NCBI GenBank assembly: GCA_022843785.1
Contig: JALHMZ010000008.1
Location: 1-64,000 of the forward strand
Source: Nitrospira sp.
GTDB taxonomy: Bacteria > Nitrospirota > Nitrospiria > Nitrospirales > Nitrospiraceae
Direction of reading: 5' to 3'
DNA length: 64,000 bases
In this document: positions 16,503 through 23,949 of the stretch, one piece after another
Layout of the letters: each line of letters starts with the position of its first letter
Numbering within the stretch: position 1 is the stretch's first letter
Notes under the pieces: model-generated
What the model was told of the DNA's origin: nothing
Databases searched by the model: none
What the model saw: the letters and a program-made list of their open reading frames with translations, nothing else
Made by a program: the position numbers and the translations under genes

Positions 16503-17828
16503 ATGCCGGATCGGTCAGATCAACAGCCGGTGACTCCGCAGCCACAGCGTCTTCCTGCCCATCTCCTCATTCTCCTCATTCTTATCGCCATCTGCGTGGG
16601 TACGGCTCCTGCCTGGGCTGACGTCAGGACAGTCAGCGCGGAGGGGGAACATCGGATGGGAGACCGCGATACACGCGAAGATGCAGTCCGGCTTGCCACC
16701 GAATCGGCTAAACGGAACGCGCTTGAACAGGTCGCCACCTATCTGGAAAGTGTCACGGTGGTGGATGGCATGAACGTCACCAAGGACGAGATTCGTACGT
16801 ACACGGCCGGCTTGGTGATTGTGCTCGACCAGCGCATGGGGACCACGCTTGACGGTGAAACCATTGTTGTGAAGGTCGATCTTCTGGCGCAGATTGACAC
16901 GGAAGAAGTGGCGCGAGCCATTGCGGCGTTGCGGGAAAGTGAAGATGCCCGCGTGCAATTGGCGGCATTGAAGTCAGAGAATGAGCAACTGCAACAGGAT
17001 CTCGATGCGGCGAATCAGGCGTTAGGCACGGCTTCAACGTCAGAGCAAACACAGGAGGCGGCACACCGGCGGCAGGACATTCTCAATCGCGTGCAGTCGA
17101 ACGCGATGATTTCCCAAGTCTGGACGGACTGGGTCCTGGTGTCGCCGGTCGGGTATTCCCATTCCTGGATGAGTTCGCCCCACGCCCTGGCGTTGTTGGC
17201 GAATGCGCAAGCGCTGTATCCGGCCAGCCCGCATGTCGTCGTGGCTCAACGGGTGATTGCCGGCGGGCAACCGCTGATGCCTCCATTGCCCCCGCAGCCG
17301 CCTGCGCCGGGAAGTGCCCCGTCTCGAATGCCGACGTACGAAATTGTGTCTGCGCCAGGCTCTTCCGACGCTCCACGCACATTGAACGAGATCACGCACC
17401 GAACGCCGACAAGACCAGCCCGCATCGGCAATGAGACCCATGCCGAGCAGGGGCAGGGCGCGCGCCATTTCACAGATGCCCATCGGCCGAATCTTTTTCT
17501 TGCGCCCTCGGCGGGGCAACCGACGGCGCCGTCGCGATCGATGCCGCGCACGCAACAGTTTTTTGAGCAGAACGGTCGATTCGGGCGAGCGCCTGGCTCC
17601 GATGGGCATCCGCCGGCGCCAAGATTTTCGCCGCGAGAAGGTTTTGAAAACCACTCGCCTGCGGCCAGGCAGTTCAATTCAGGTCGTTCTCCGATGATGC
17701 CACGGGCGCCGCACGTTCCTTCCCAGGTGGCGCCTCGATCGTTCGGAGGAGGCGACTACAGAGGCGGCGGGGCCATGGAAGGCAGAGGTGGAAGAGGTCA
17801 GGGCCAAGGGCGGGGAGGTAGGAATTGA
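16503..17828 (+). CDS. Exported protein with coiled coil and Gly/Arg-rich tail
   Basis: A 441-residue protein starting at the ATG at 16503 (GTGAAGG upstream); the ORF opens further upstream but only through a repeat element. A signal-anchor runs LLILLILIAICVGTAPAWA. Residues 40-150 resemble the LPP20/flagellar-assembly type domain (EGEHRMGDRDTREDAVRLATESAKRNALEQVATYLES), including the recurrent phrase SVTVVDGMNVTKDEIRTYTAG. A short coiled coil follows (LAALKSENEQLQQDLDAANQAL). The last 170 residues are low-complexity Pro/Arg/Gly sequence ending GRGGRGQGQGRGGRN. The next gene starts in the stop codon (TTGA), so they form an operon. Role unknown; probably periplasmic or surface-linked. Confidence 0.75.
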   Translation: MPDRSDQQPVTPQPQRLPAHLLILLILIAICVGTAPAWADVRTVSAEGEHRMGDRDTREDAVRLATESAKRNALEQVATYLESVTVVDGMNVTKDEIRTYTAGLVIVLDQRMGTTLDGETIVVKVDLLAQIDTEEVARAIAALRESEDARVQLAALKSENEQLQQDLDAANQALGTASTSEQTQEAAHRRQDILNRVQSNAMISQVWTDWVLVSPVGYSHSWMSSPHALALLANAQALYPASPHVVVAQRVIAGGQPLMPPLPPQPPAPGSAPSRMPTYEIVSAPGSSDAPRTLNEITHRTPTRPARIGNETHAEQGQGARHFTDAHRPNLFLAPSAGQPTAPSRSMPRTQQFFEQNGRFGRAPGSDGHPPAPRFSPREGFENHSPAARQFNSGRSPMMPRAPHVPSQVAPRSFGGGDYRGGGAMEGRGGRGQGQGRGGRN

Positions 17829-18391
17829 AGAACGGGATCGAGATGCTCGTCATCGTGGCCGGCTTGTGGAGCGTCGGCTGGTTGCCGGTGCCGGAGGTGT
17901 GTGCGGCGGAACCGGGAGATGTGCGGTCGCAGGCCGAACGTTCCTTCGATCAGCGTACACAACATCAGAATGGAACTCGATCTGTCGATACGTCCGGCGG
18001 CATCAGGCAAGCCGCTGAAACAAGCCACGGCTCGTATCCGTCCGATCGATATTGGGTTGGCAAGGGACAAGGTGATTTAGCTAAGGGCAAGCTCGTCTGC
18101 CAGCGGGTCTCCGAGCTATCGGCCCGCACGGATCTGGCTAAGCAGATTCGAGTGCTGGTGAAGGAACATATGGTCGATCGGGTGCGCGAGCGGTCGGGGC
18201 GTGAATCAGAGCAGGACATCGAGCTCACCCGCGAAGAAATCGTTCAGGAATATTTGCAAGGGGTCACGATCGTCGACCGCCACATCGACGAAGCGAATCA
18301 CCTCTGCACCGCTACTGCCGTGATGCCCAAGGCTCCCGTGCCGCCGAAACAGGCGTCCGATGGCGAAATCGTTCCCCCTGTAGCCAGATAA
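17825..18391 (+). CDS. Exported LPP20-like protein
   Basis: A 188-residue protein. I use the TTG at 17825, seven bases after GGAGG and overlapping the upstream stop; an ATG at 17843 is the alternative. Signal peptide: LVIVAGLWSVGWLPVPEVCAA. The domain WVGKGQGDLAKGKLVCQRVSELSARTDLAKQIRVLVKEHM... EDIELTREEIVQEYLQGVTIVDRHIDEANHLCTATAVMP matches the LPP20 pattern: a strand, then a helix that converts many small residues, then strand-helix. The phrase TREEI-x-x-YLQGVTIVDR parallels VTKDEIRTYTAGLVIV in the preceding gene, so the two proteins share one domain type and may act together. Confidence 0.72.
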   Translation: MKNGIEMLVIVAGLWSVGWLPVPEVCAAEPGDVRSQAERSFDQRTQHQNGTRSVDTSGGIRQAAETSHGSYPSDRYWVGKGQGDLAKGKLVCQRVSELSARTDLAKQIRVLVKEHMVDRVRERSGRESEQDIELTREEIVQEYLQGVTIVDRHIDEANHLCTATAVMPKAPVPPKQASDGEIVPPVAR

Positions 18392-18410
18392 ATTTTCTTG
18401 TCATTCTGTT

Positions 18411-18456
18411 CTTCCTTCCTACCCCTTACCCCTCACCATTCACTCCTCACCAGTGA
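18411..18456. repeat. Period-7 repeat spacer
   Basis: Units CCTACCC CTTACCC, CTCACCA and CTCACCA repeat every seven bases between two genes. The same motif family is seen at 13384 and, on the opposite strand, at 63085. Confidence 0.65.
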
Positions 18457-18497
18457 TATTGCACTTTCTCGCCTCCTTGCGGTAGAACCGCTTTCCT

Positions 18498-19766
18498 ATG
18501 CCGAGTGAAAATAACTTTCAGCACGACGAACTGTCACGGAAGCATCCCGGCGATCGTCTGGCGACAGCCGAACTGACAGCCGGCGCGCAGCCGGAGTCTC
18601 CGGCTTGGCTGGATGCCATGGCCCGACAGGGAGCGACGCTTGCGCAGGCCGGTGTGCGTGCCGTTGTGTTCCTTCACGGATCGATTTATGGCGCCGATGT
18701 TTTCGGTGTGCAACGACTGGACGAAGTCGGAGGGCTTAAGCGTGGCTACTCGCGCGGCGTGTCCGGACTGGATGCCTTGCTGTCGCTCATGCGTGAGGGA
18801 GACAACGGGATTCCACTTCTTTCCGCCGGAATGAAGCCACCGCTGGCCGACGATGAGGCGACGAAGCGATGTTTGGACGAACAAATCGGCGAGGCGGGGA
18901 ACTTCACGAACAGCTATGTGGCGCTGTATCAGCGAGCCATCAGCCAGCACACAGCCTCACCCATCGTGTGCCGCCGTATCCTCTGGTCTTCAGAACATCA
19001 TCACCTGGGCCGCGTCATCGGAGCCGTCCGCCTGCTTGATTCATTGCGCGCTCTGTGTGACAGCCAGAAAATCGGCAGGGAAGATAGGATTCTGGTCCAG
19101 GCCCATGGGCAAGCAGGGCTGGTTCTGGCGCTGGTCTCGAATCTGCTCTGTCCCAGTCCGATCACGGGACGGTCCAAACTCCTGGGCGTTCTTGCCGCCT
19201 ATGCGGAACAGAACGGCCAGACTGAGTTGGCTGCGATGGTTCGGCACATCGAACCCCTGCTCTCCGCACAGGCGCTGCTGAACAGCGCGACTCTTGATGT
19301 CGTGACGATGGGGACGCCGGTGCGGTATGGATGGGACCCGTCAGGATTGGGGAAGATCTTACATATCGTGAACCATCGAAACCTTCGCACCGACGGCAAG
19401 ACGTGGCTCGCGAAGATGGAGTTGCCGCAAATTACGATGGAAATGCCGATTGCCTGGGGCGGCGATTATGTCCAGGAATTGGCCGTGGCCGGCAGCGACG
19501 CGATGCCGACGACCGAGGCAGCCAAGGCGGCGAACAAAGCCCTGTGGGAGATGGTCGAACCGTACGACGGATTCGAGCGCTGGCTGGAATGCGCCCGTCG
19601 GGCGGTACGGTTTCCCAGCGAGGGGCGATGCCTGCTGGCCGACTACAAGGATTGCACCGGATCAACCAACGTCCGAGATCACTACTATGGCCATGCCGCC
19701 TATACTCGCCTCAATGCGATGCTATTTAATACGGCGGAGATTGTTCACCGTCTGTATTCTGCGTAA
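18498..19766 (+). CDS. Large unknown protein with alpha/beta-hydrolase-like features
   Basis: A 422-residue cytosolic-looking protein. VRAVVFLHGSIYGADVFGVQRL resembles the strand and oxyanion-loop region of alpha/beta hydrolases (LHG), and later DRILVQAHGQAGLVLALVSNLL is placed where the nucleophile elbow would be, but the central residue of GxSxG is Gln here. VVTMGTPVRYGW and LHIVNHRN fit later strands, and YYGHAAYTRLNAMLF near the end has a conserved-looking His. It may be an inactive or divergent hydrolase-fold protein. I do not recognise a named family. Monocistronic, with no terminator visible downstream; the 252-base gap to 20018 contains only the terminator of the opposite gene. Confidence 0.6.
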   Translation: MPSENNFQHDELSRKHPGDRLATAELTAGAQPESPAWLDAMARQGATLAQAGVRAVVFLHGSIYGADVFGVQRLDEVGGLKRGYSRGVSGLDALLSLMREGDNGIPLLSAGMKPPLADDEATKRCLDEQIGEAGNFTNSYVALYQRAISQHTASPIVCRRILWSSEHHHLGRVIGAVRLLDSLRALCDSQKIGREDRILVQAHGQAGLVLALVSNLLCPSPITGRSKLLGVLAAYAEQNGQTELAAMVRHIEPLLSAQALLNSATLDVVTMGTPVRYGWDPSGLGKILHIVNHRNLRTDGKTWLAKMELPQITMEMPIAWGGDYVQELAVAGSDAMPTTEAAKAANKALWEMVEPYDGFERWLECARRAVRFPSEGRCLLADYKDCTGSTNVRDHYYGHAAYTRLNAMLFNTAEIVHRLYSA

Positions 19767-19942
19767 TGGTCTTCTTGGGCAGTAAAACGGGTCAACAGGC
19801 CAAATTCTCAAGTCGGCAGTGGCGCCTATATTCGCGGGGGGGTAGCTGCCAGATCAGCCATCACACAGGCGGAGTCATGGCCTGGGGGATGACAATGCGC
19901 GATTGAAGGTCTTATGTTTCAGCAAGAGATTCTGTGAGGACC

Positions 19943-19984
19943 GTAAAACAAACGCGGGATCTCCCAGCGATGGGAGACCCCGCG
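19943..19984 (-). terminator. Rho-independent terminator of the PEP-CTERM gene
   Basis: Stem CGCGGGGTCTCCCA / TGGGAGATCCCGCG with loop TCGC (19953-19984), then TTTGTTTT on the minus strand. It lies 35 bases past the stop of the gene at 20019. Confidence 0.85.
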
Positions 19985-20018
19985 GTCTGTGCACACAATC
20001 GATGCGAGGCTCTTTACA

Positions 20019-20672
20019 TCAGACGGACTGAAAGTACCCTCTCCTGTACAACGCTGCAGCGATCAGGAATCCAAAACCCAGCATTATGAGGGTTGAGGGT
20101 TCAGGAACAGAGGCGGTGTACGTGAGCCCTCTGACCGAGAAGTCCGAATAGCCGTCGGTATTGGCCCTAAAGGTGATGGAGTTCACATTTAACGCGTTAA
20201 GATTGAGAGTCAACAGGCCGTTGGTGAGCCCATTGATTTGACCGAAAGCAGCAGCAAAGGACGAATACGCTCCCCCATTGATGCTATACCAGCCGACTTC
20301 GTGGCGTCCGATGCCAGCGTCATTCCGGAAGAGGTCTGTGATATTGACCGTCTGCAGCGTTACTGGACCGTCAAATGAGATGGTCAATCTCTCGGGGCTG
20401 CTCTGAGTAATTTCGTCGTCGCCAATTCCTAAGCCGTCCCTGCCGGAATTGTCACCGCTTGGCCCGCCGTTATAGTTGATGGTGATGTTCCCGCCGACAG
20501 AGGCCAGATCAACCCCGCTCCCATGGGTGGTAAAAGCAGATTGTCCTTGAGCACCATTCCACGATCCATCGGTAAAGTCGATCGTCACAGCCATTGCTGG
20601 CGAGGTGCCAAGAACCGGGATAATTCCCGCCATCAAGAGCCCCAAAATCGTTTTAGATGCAAAGCTAGACAT
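20019..20672 (-). CDS. PEP-CTERM sorted exported protein
   Basis: A 217-residue secreted protein. A signal peptide (ILGLLMAGIIPVLGTSPAMA) is followed by a beta-rich domain (TIDFTDGSWNG, ITINYNGGPSGD, LTISFDGPVTLQTVNITDLF, SITFRANTDG). The C-terminus has the sorting signal VPEPSTLIMLGFGFLIAAALYRRG: the PEP motif, a membrane helix and basic residues. Known PEP-CTERM proteins are processed by exosortase and are linked to exopolysaccharide and biofilm or floc formation; the exosortase must lie elsewhere. It is a single-gene unit with its own sigma-54-type promoter upstream and a strong terminator downstream. Confidence 0.92.
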   Translation of the reverse strand: MSSFASKTILGLLMAGIIPVLGTSPAMAVTIDFTDGSWNGAQGQSAFTTHGSGVDLASVGGNITINYNGGPSGDNSGRDGLGIGDDEITQSSPERLTISFDGPVTLQTVNITDLFRNDAGIGRHEVGWYSINGGAYSSFAAAFGQINGLTNGLLTLNLNALNVNSITFRANTDGYSDFSVRGLTYTASVPEPSTLIMLGFGFLIAAALYRRGYFQSV

Positions 20673-20753
20673 ATTTACCGGCCTTCCTTTAAAGAGTTCG
20701 ATCCTAATTCTGTTCCCTCTATACCCTGAGAGGAAGAATGTATGGATTGTCTA

Positions 20754-20769
20754 AGCAATAGACAGGCCA
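20754..20769 (-). promoter_or_regulatory. Predicted sigma-54 promoter of the PEP-CTERM gene
   Basis: The minus strand reads TGGCCTGTCTATTGCT. GG and GC are separated by exactly ten bases, as the -24/-12 elements require, and TTGCT is a good -12 box. The predicted start point is about 70 bases upstream of the ATG. PEP-CTERM genes in other bacteria are controlled by RpoN with the PrsK/PrsR pair, which supports the reading. Confidence 0.6.
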
Positions 20770-21210
20770 CGCACAACTATTTGATTAGCAATGTTTATTT
20801 TAAGCGGGAAATAAAATTATGTAAATCTGCTTCACAGCTCTAAGTCCGTATTCTCGGCCGAGAATGCGGATTACCGGTAGAATGTTTATAAGTAGTTGAT
20901 AAGTATGATATTATATGGCTCAGGCAACCATCAATCGTTCTGTAAAAAATATTAACAGGCATTTACAGTATTACCATGGTAACGGGAATTGGTGGTGACT
21001 GATGCTATGAGCAGCCCTTATCCATCGTCGGGCAAGTTCTCACGCGCGTGCTTTTGAACGAAGTCTCACAACTCGCTGATAATTAATGCATAACCGAATA
21101 AGATAATGGTGGATTTAGACGAAGGATTGTACCCGGATCAACGGACGTTACGACTGAAATGGTTCGTTGCCTGCACTCTGTGCAGTGGCATTCTTGGAGA
21201 GGGGAAGGGA
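20770..21210. other. AT-rich upstream region with candidate regulatory sites
   Basis: No ORF is supported here. The segment 20770-20960 is markedly AT-rich compared with its surroundings. It contains the 24-base palindrome at 20846-20869 and, near 20940-20970, an inverted pair CTGTAAA / TTTACAG spaced by 16 bases. From 20970 to 21210 nothing is recognisable. Confidence 0.5.
20846..20869. promoter_or_regulatory. 24-bp palindrome, candidate activator site
   Basis: ATTCTCGGCCGAGAAT is a perfect 16-base palindrome, extended by CCG and CGG outside one mismatched pair. It lies about 80 bases upstream of the sigma-54-type promoter at 20754-20769, the usual distance for an enhancer-binding activator. 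Binding by a PrsR-type regulator is inferred. Confidence 0.5.
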
Positions 21211-21528
21211 TCAAGCAAATGGTTTATTTCGCCCGCAGTTCCAGCAGGTTCCAAACGGACTCTCGTGACACTCGCCGCATCCGGCGCATGTCCAGGTGTC
21301 CTGGTCCGATGGCAGTAATACCAGCCCTTCTTCAAGTATTCCCCGCGCCCGATCGTAATCCTCGTTTTGGATCACCCACAGTTCCGGGAACGTCTCCGTA
21401 AAGGGAATCTCTCCGGCAAGGCCCGAGATGCGCTGATTCTTGATCGTGCACCGGATGCCGGCCTGCTCCAGCCACTCCTTGCGCATTTCCACCTCGATCA
21501 AGCTTTGCGATACGAAGACCTGTTTCAT
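21211..21528 (-). CDS. DUF2007-type putative signal-transducing protein with zinc ribbon
   Basis: A 105-residue cytosolic protein. Residues 1-68 match DUF2007: KQVFVSQSLIEVEMRKEWLEQAGIRCTIKNQ, then ELWVIQNEDYDRARGILEEG, a small ACT-like fold found near regulators and metabolic genes but without known function. The C-terminus TWTCAGCGECHESPFGTCWNCG has CxxC pairs that would bind one zinc. The start at 21528 is the first Met before the domain. It has no operon partner. Confidence 0.8.
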   Translation of the reverse strand: MKQVFVSQSLIEVEMRKEWLEQAGIRCTIKNQRISGLAGEIPFTETFPELWVIQNEDYDRARGILEEGLVLLPSDQDTWTCAGCGECHESPFGTCWNCGRNKPFA

Positions 21529-21687
21529 CGATGACGGGGCTCTCGAACTTGTTCAAAGTCAGCAATCAGCCGGTGTTCGATCCAAAGCCTAGGCCCCACC
21601 CGACGGAGAGTCAAGAATTCCAAACGCCATCCTGCAATCAAGGGCAGATTCAGATGGTTAGTTACGGTGGCGTCTACTGCAGTCGAC

Positions 21688-21716
21688 TTGCATCGATCTT
21701 ACATTCAGTATATACA
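21688..21716 (+). promoter_or_regulatory. Predicted sigma-70 promoter of brnTA
   Basis: TTGCAT, 17 bases, TATACA. The -10 box ends only three bases before the first GTG of brnT, so the transcript would be nearly or fully leaderless. BrnA is known to repress its own operon, and the partly symmetric sequence around the -10 box could be its site. Confidence 0.55.
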
Positions 21717-21719
21717 TAA

Positions 21720-22010
21720 GTGGTGTTCGAGTGGGACCCCAAGAAGGCTGCTGCCAACGAGGACAAGCACGGGATCTCCTTCGAAGAAGCCGGCACCGCA
21801 TTTTTTGATCAGGGCGGGATTGATGGTGCGGATGTGGAGCATTCAACCACAGAGTCGCGTCGGTTGCGATTGGCGCGCTCGGCGGCGGGGAATATTCTCG
21901 TCATAGCCTATACGCGTAGGAGCCATGGCCATGAAAAAACTATCCGCCTCATCAGTGCGCGGCTGGCGAACCGCAAAGAAAAAAAGCGTCATCAAGAAGC
22001 AACGGATTGA
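21720..22010 (+). CDS. brnT: BrnT-family ribonuclease toxin
   Basis: A 96-residue protein. FEWDPKKAAANEDKHGISFEEAGTAFFD is the BrnT signature, followed by TTESRRLRLARSAAGNILVIAYTRRSHGHEKTIRLISARLANRKEKK, where the Arg and His residues match the RNase site of this RelE-like fold. Two GTG codons stand in tandem at 21720 and 21723; either can be the start, and no ribosome site is visible because the promoter lies directly upstream. The toxin comes first and the antitoxin second, the normal BrnT order. The two genes overlap by 86 bases, more than is common. Confidence 0.9.
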   Translation: MVFEWDPKKAAANEDKHGISFEEAGTAFFDQGGIDGADVEHSTTESRRLRLARSAAGNILVIAYTRRSHGHEKTIRLISARLANRKEKKRHQEATD

Positions 22011-22224
22011 TTATTCGGACATTCCTCCGTTGTCCGATAAGCAATTGGCCTCCATGCGTCGTGTGGGGAGGCCCCCCTTGGGTGAGGAACCGAGACAGCT
22101 GATAGCCATCCGGCTCGATGTTGGGGTGCTTCGCTGGCTGAAGTCGCTTGCAGCCAAACGCCGCGTTCCCTATCAATCGCTCATTAACGAGTTATTGGCG
22201 GGGGAAATGAGAAAGGCGGGGTAG
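21925..22224 (+). CDS. brnA: BrnA-family antitoxin
   Basis: A 99-residue protein. The N-terminal part is basic; YSDIPPLSDKQLASMRRVGRPPLGEEPRQLIAIRLDVGVLRWLKSLAAKRRVPYQSLINELL is the BrnA/CopG pattern, with IAIRLD as the DNA-binding strand and the two following helices of a ribbon-helix-helix. It would neutralise BrnT and repress the shared promoter. The ATG at 21925 lies inside brnT; a later ATG is possible, which would shorten the overlap. Confidence 0.87.
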   Translation: MAMKKLSASSVRGWRTAKKKSVIKKQRIDYSDIPPLSDKQLASMRRVGRPPLGEEPRQLIAIRLDVGVLRWLKSLAAKRRVPYQSLINELLAGEMRKAG

Positions 22225-22299
22225 GTATGTCTGGCTCCATCGCATCCGCTGTGGTTGGACTTCATGGGTTGAACGTATCGATCACCTGCCAGAACGATC

Positions 22300-22713
22300 G
22301 TGAGAAAAGACTCCCGACACATTTTATTGTCGCTCCTTGCCATCACGCTGCTGCAGCTATGGAGTGTGGCACCACTGTGCGCTGAATGGCTTCTTGTCGA
22401 TCGAAACGACAGGGCAAAGGTCTATGTCGAGGCCGAGTCTATCAGCCGGAATGGTGAGGTGGTCAGCGTCTGGGTGTTGGATGATCTCAAGACGGCCCAG
22501 ACCAGAGGGTTCAGCACGTTTCTCTCCACTCGCGCCCAAGAAGAACACGACTGTGTGAACAAACGCTTTCGCCTGGTCGCCATTGAGCGGTTTGCGGGAA
22601 ATATGGGGACCGGTCAATCGATCTACAAGAAGTCGGGTGAGTCACACTGGGCACCCATCCCACGAGAGACCATGGCGCAATCAGTGTGGAAATTCGTGTG
22701 TGGGAAGAAGTGA
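22300..22713 (+). CDS. Exported surface-adhesin-E-like protein
   Basis: A 137-residue protein starting at GTG 22300. Signal peptide: ILLSLLAITLLQLWSVAPLCA. The mature sequence EWLLVDRNDRAKVYVEAESISRNGEVVSVWVLDDLKTAQTRGFSTFLSTRAQEEHDCVNKRFRL follows the pattern of the small proteins named surface-adhesin protein E in databases: a strand pair with YVE, a V-x-x-W-x-L-x-D-x-K strand, and a D-C-x-x-x-x-x-R motif. It ends VWKFVCGKK, and the two Cys may pair. Biological role is not established for most members. Confidence 0.72.
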   Translation: MRKDSRHILLSLLAITLLQLWSVAPLCAEWLLVDRNDRAKVYVEAESISRNGEVVSVWVLDDLKTAQTRGFSTFLSTRAQEEHDCVNKRFRLVAIERFAGNMGTGQSIYKKSGESHWAPIPRETMAQSVWKFVCGKK

Positions 22714-22786
22714 TGGGGAAGCAAAGCAGTACATAGAATAAAAAAGGGGACAGCAACTGGCGCAAATTGCAGAAGGAGAACCCTCT

Positions 22787-22846
22787 ATGAATCGGCTCCG
22801 AGGGAAAGTCGCGGTGGTCACAGGCAGCAGCAGTGGCAGTGTTTGA
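22787..22846 (+). pseudogene. Fragment of a short-chain dehydrogenase gene
   Basis: AAGGAGAA precedes an ATG whose frame reads MNRLRGKVAVVTGSSSG, the first strand and glycine loop of an SDR oxidoreductase (TGxxxG), then stops at 22844-22846. The rest of the gene is absent. A ribosome site and start of normal quality show this was the true 5' end of a gene now deleted. Confidence 0.7.
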
Positions 22847-22998
22847 TACCTATCGCAGTTACCACATCACTACACTACAAGGAGAGAGGAATAGGCTGGG
22901 GAGTCTTTGAGAGGGCCTTGGCAGACTTGATTTGGCTGAAAGGATTGCGATGGCCTCATAATTCTCTTCCAGAGACCTCGTGTCCACCATCCCATCTT

Positions 22999-23115
22999 CG
23001 GATGCGCCGTGCGCCAATTTTTGCCGACGCCGAGATCGGCTTTCAAGGGAACCGGCAGACCACACTGCTTCCTGATCGATTCCAGTTCTGACTTCATTCT
23101 CAGCTGGCTGATCTC
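22999..23115 (-). pseudogene. Remnant of a second polA C-terminus
   Basis: The minus-strand frame reads SELESIRKQCGLPVPLKADLGVGKNWRTAHP. The intact polA at 24295 ends HEMEAVGQQLGLSVPLKVDLGVGRNWRAAHP, so about two thirds of residues match and the DNA is also alike (CGGATGCGCCG and GCCGACGCCGAG occur in both). The fragment lacks the stop codon after AAHP and is preceded by a stop at 23116-23118. The DUF4177 gene ends within it. This is a diverged duplicate or a scar of replacement. Confidence 0.75.
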
Positions 23116-23366
23116 TTAAAAATCAGCCTTGGCTCCGTCATGCTCCCCATCGGGACTGCCACGAGTTCCCATCCAGCGGCTCCGAACTCATTCAGCGTGG
23201 TTTGCATATTCTGGGTGTCCGGAAGCACCTCGACGATTTTGTACTGAAACCGCTTCGGCTCTTGGGCCTTCGCCGTGAACGGCTGCCCCATAAGCAGTAG
23301 GACCCCTAATGCGCTGAGACTGACGCCCGCTACCAACCAGGCTAGGGGAATGCGTACGTTGAGCAT
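23100..23366 (-). CDS. DUF4177-like membrane-anchored small protein
   Basis: An 88-residue protein starting at ATG 23366 with GAGGT upstream. An N-terminal helix (LAWLVAGVSLSALGVLLLMG) anchors or exports it. The rest, KRFQYKIVEVLPDTQNMQTTLNEFGAAGWELVAVPMGSMTEPRLIFKR, is the DUF4177 fold, recognisable by YKI, the L-N-x-x-G-x-x-GWELV motif and a final basic strand. Function unknown. Its 3' end runs into the polA remnant. Confidence 0.78.
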   Translation of the reverse strand: MLNVRIPLAWLVAGVSLSALGVLLLMGQPFTAKAQEPKRFQYKIVEVLPDTQNMQTTLNEFGAAGWELVAVPMGSMTEPRLIFKRSAS

Positions 23367-23491
23367 GTCGTACCTCGCTTTGTTGTGAATTGCGGATGCG
23401 CCACGCGGCATTTATCGCGGCGCACGAAACAGATTGTCGAAGCAGAATGCGCCCGGCGCAGAATAATCCGGCTAACCGGATGTTTGTTTTT

Positions 23492-23704
23492 CTACGAGGC
23501 GCGAGCCTTGACAAGAGCCGGGGAGTGGGCTTCGATCTTTCTCATGGCTTCCCGGTCATACACTTTCTCCCCGCAGGCTGGGCACTCGTGAAATTCCAGT
23601 CTTGGTACTGAATAGCTCTGGCCATGAAATTTGCCGGTCCACTTCCTCCGGACTTTCTTGATTTTGTTGCTCCCGCAGGTAGGGCATTTTGAAATGCTCA
23701 GCAT
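23492..23704 (-). CDS. YgiT-type zinc-finger protein
   Basis: A 70-residue protein beginning MLSISKCPTCGSNKIKKV. CPTC and, later, CPACGEKVYDREAMRKIE form two CxxC pairs, the pattern of YgiT/MqsA-type zinc fingers. The usual partner of such proteins is a RelE-like toxin, which is missing here; the gene directly follows hicB. The start at 23704 has GGCAGG upstream; an earlier TTG at 23743 overlaps the hicB stop and would add 13 residues. Confidence 0.78.
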   Translation of the reverse strand: MLSISKCPTCGSNKIKKVRRKWTGKFHGQSYSVPRLEFHECPACGEKVYDREAMRKIEAHSPALVKARAS

Positions 23705-23739
23705 GAATTTGAACCTGCCGCCCTCAACTGTGGCCAAGA

Positions 23740-23949
23740 TCAAGCAAACGCCAAACGGCCTTTGGGTTCAGGAATCGGCCGACCGAGTTCTCTCGCTGTT
23801 TCAATCCATTCCCGGATGACAGTCTCTACATTCGCCAGCGCTTCTTGATACGTGGCGCCATCCGCTGCACAGCCCGGTAATTCAGGTACTTCAGCAATGA
23901 ACGCCTGGTCGTCCTTGCTCCAATAGATAATCACTTCGTATCTACTCAT
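23740..23949 (-). CDS. hicB: HicB-family antitoxin
   Basis: A 69-residue protein of the short HicB type: YEVIIYWSKDDQAFIAEVPELPGCAADGATYQEALANVETVIREWIETARELGRPIPEP is the partially degraded RNase-H-like fold that binds HicA. It has no C-terminal DNA-binding domain, so repression of the operon would need a partner or complex. It overlaps the end of hicA by eight bases. Confidence 0.93.
   Translation of the reverse strand: MSRYEVIIYWSKDDQAFIAEVPELPGCAADGATYQEALANVETVIREWIETARELGRPIPEPKGRLAFA

Noticed and set aside
22870..23097. 75-codon minus-strand ORF from 23097
   Set aside because: Only its first 33 codons match polA; the rest is unrelated read-through, so it is listed as a remnant, not a gene.
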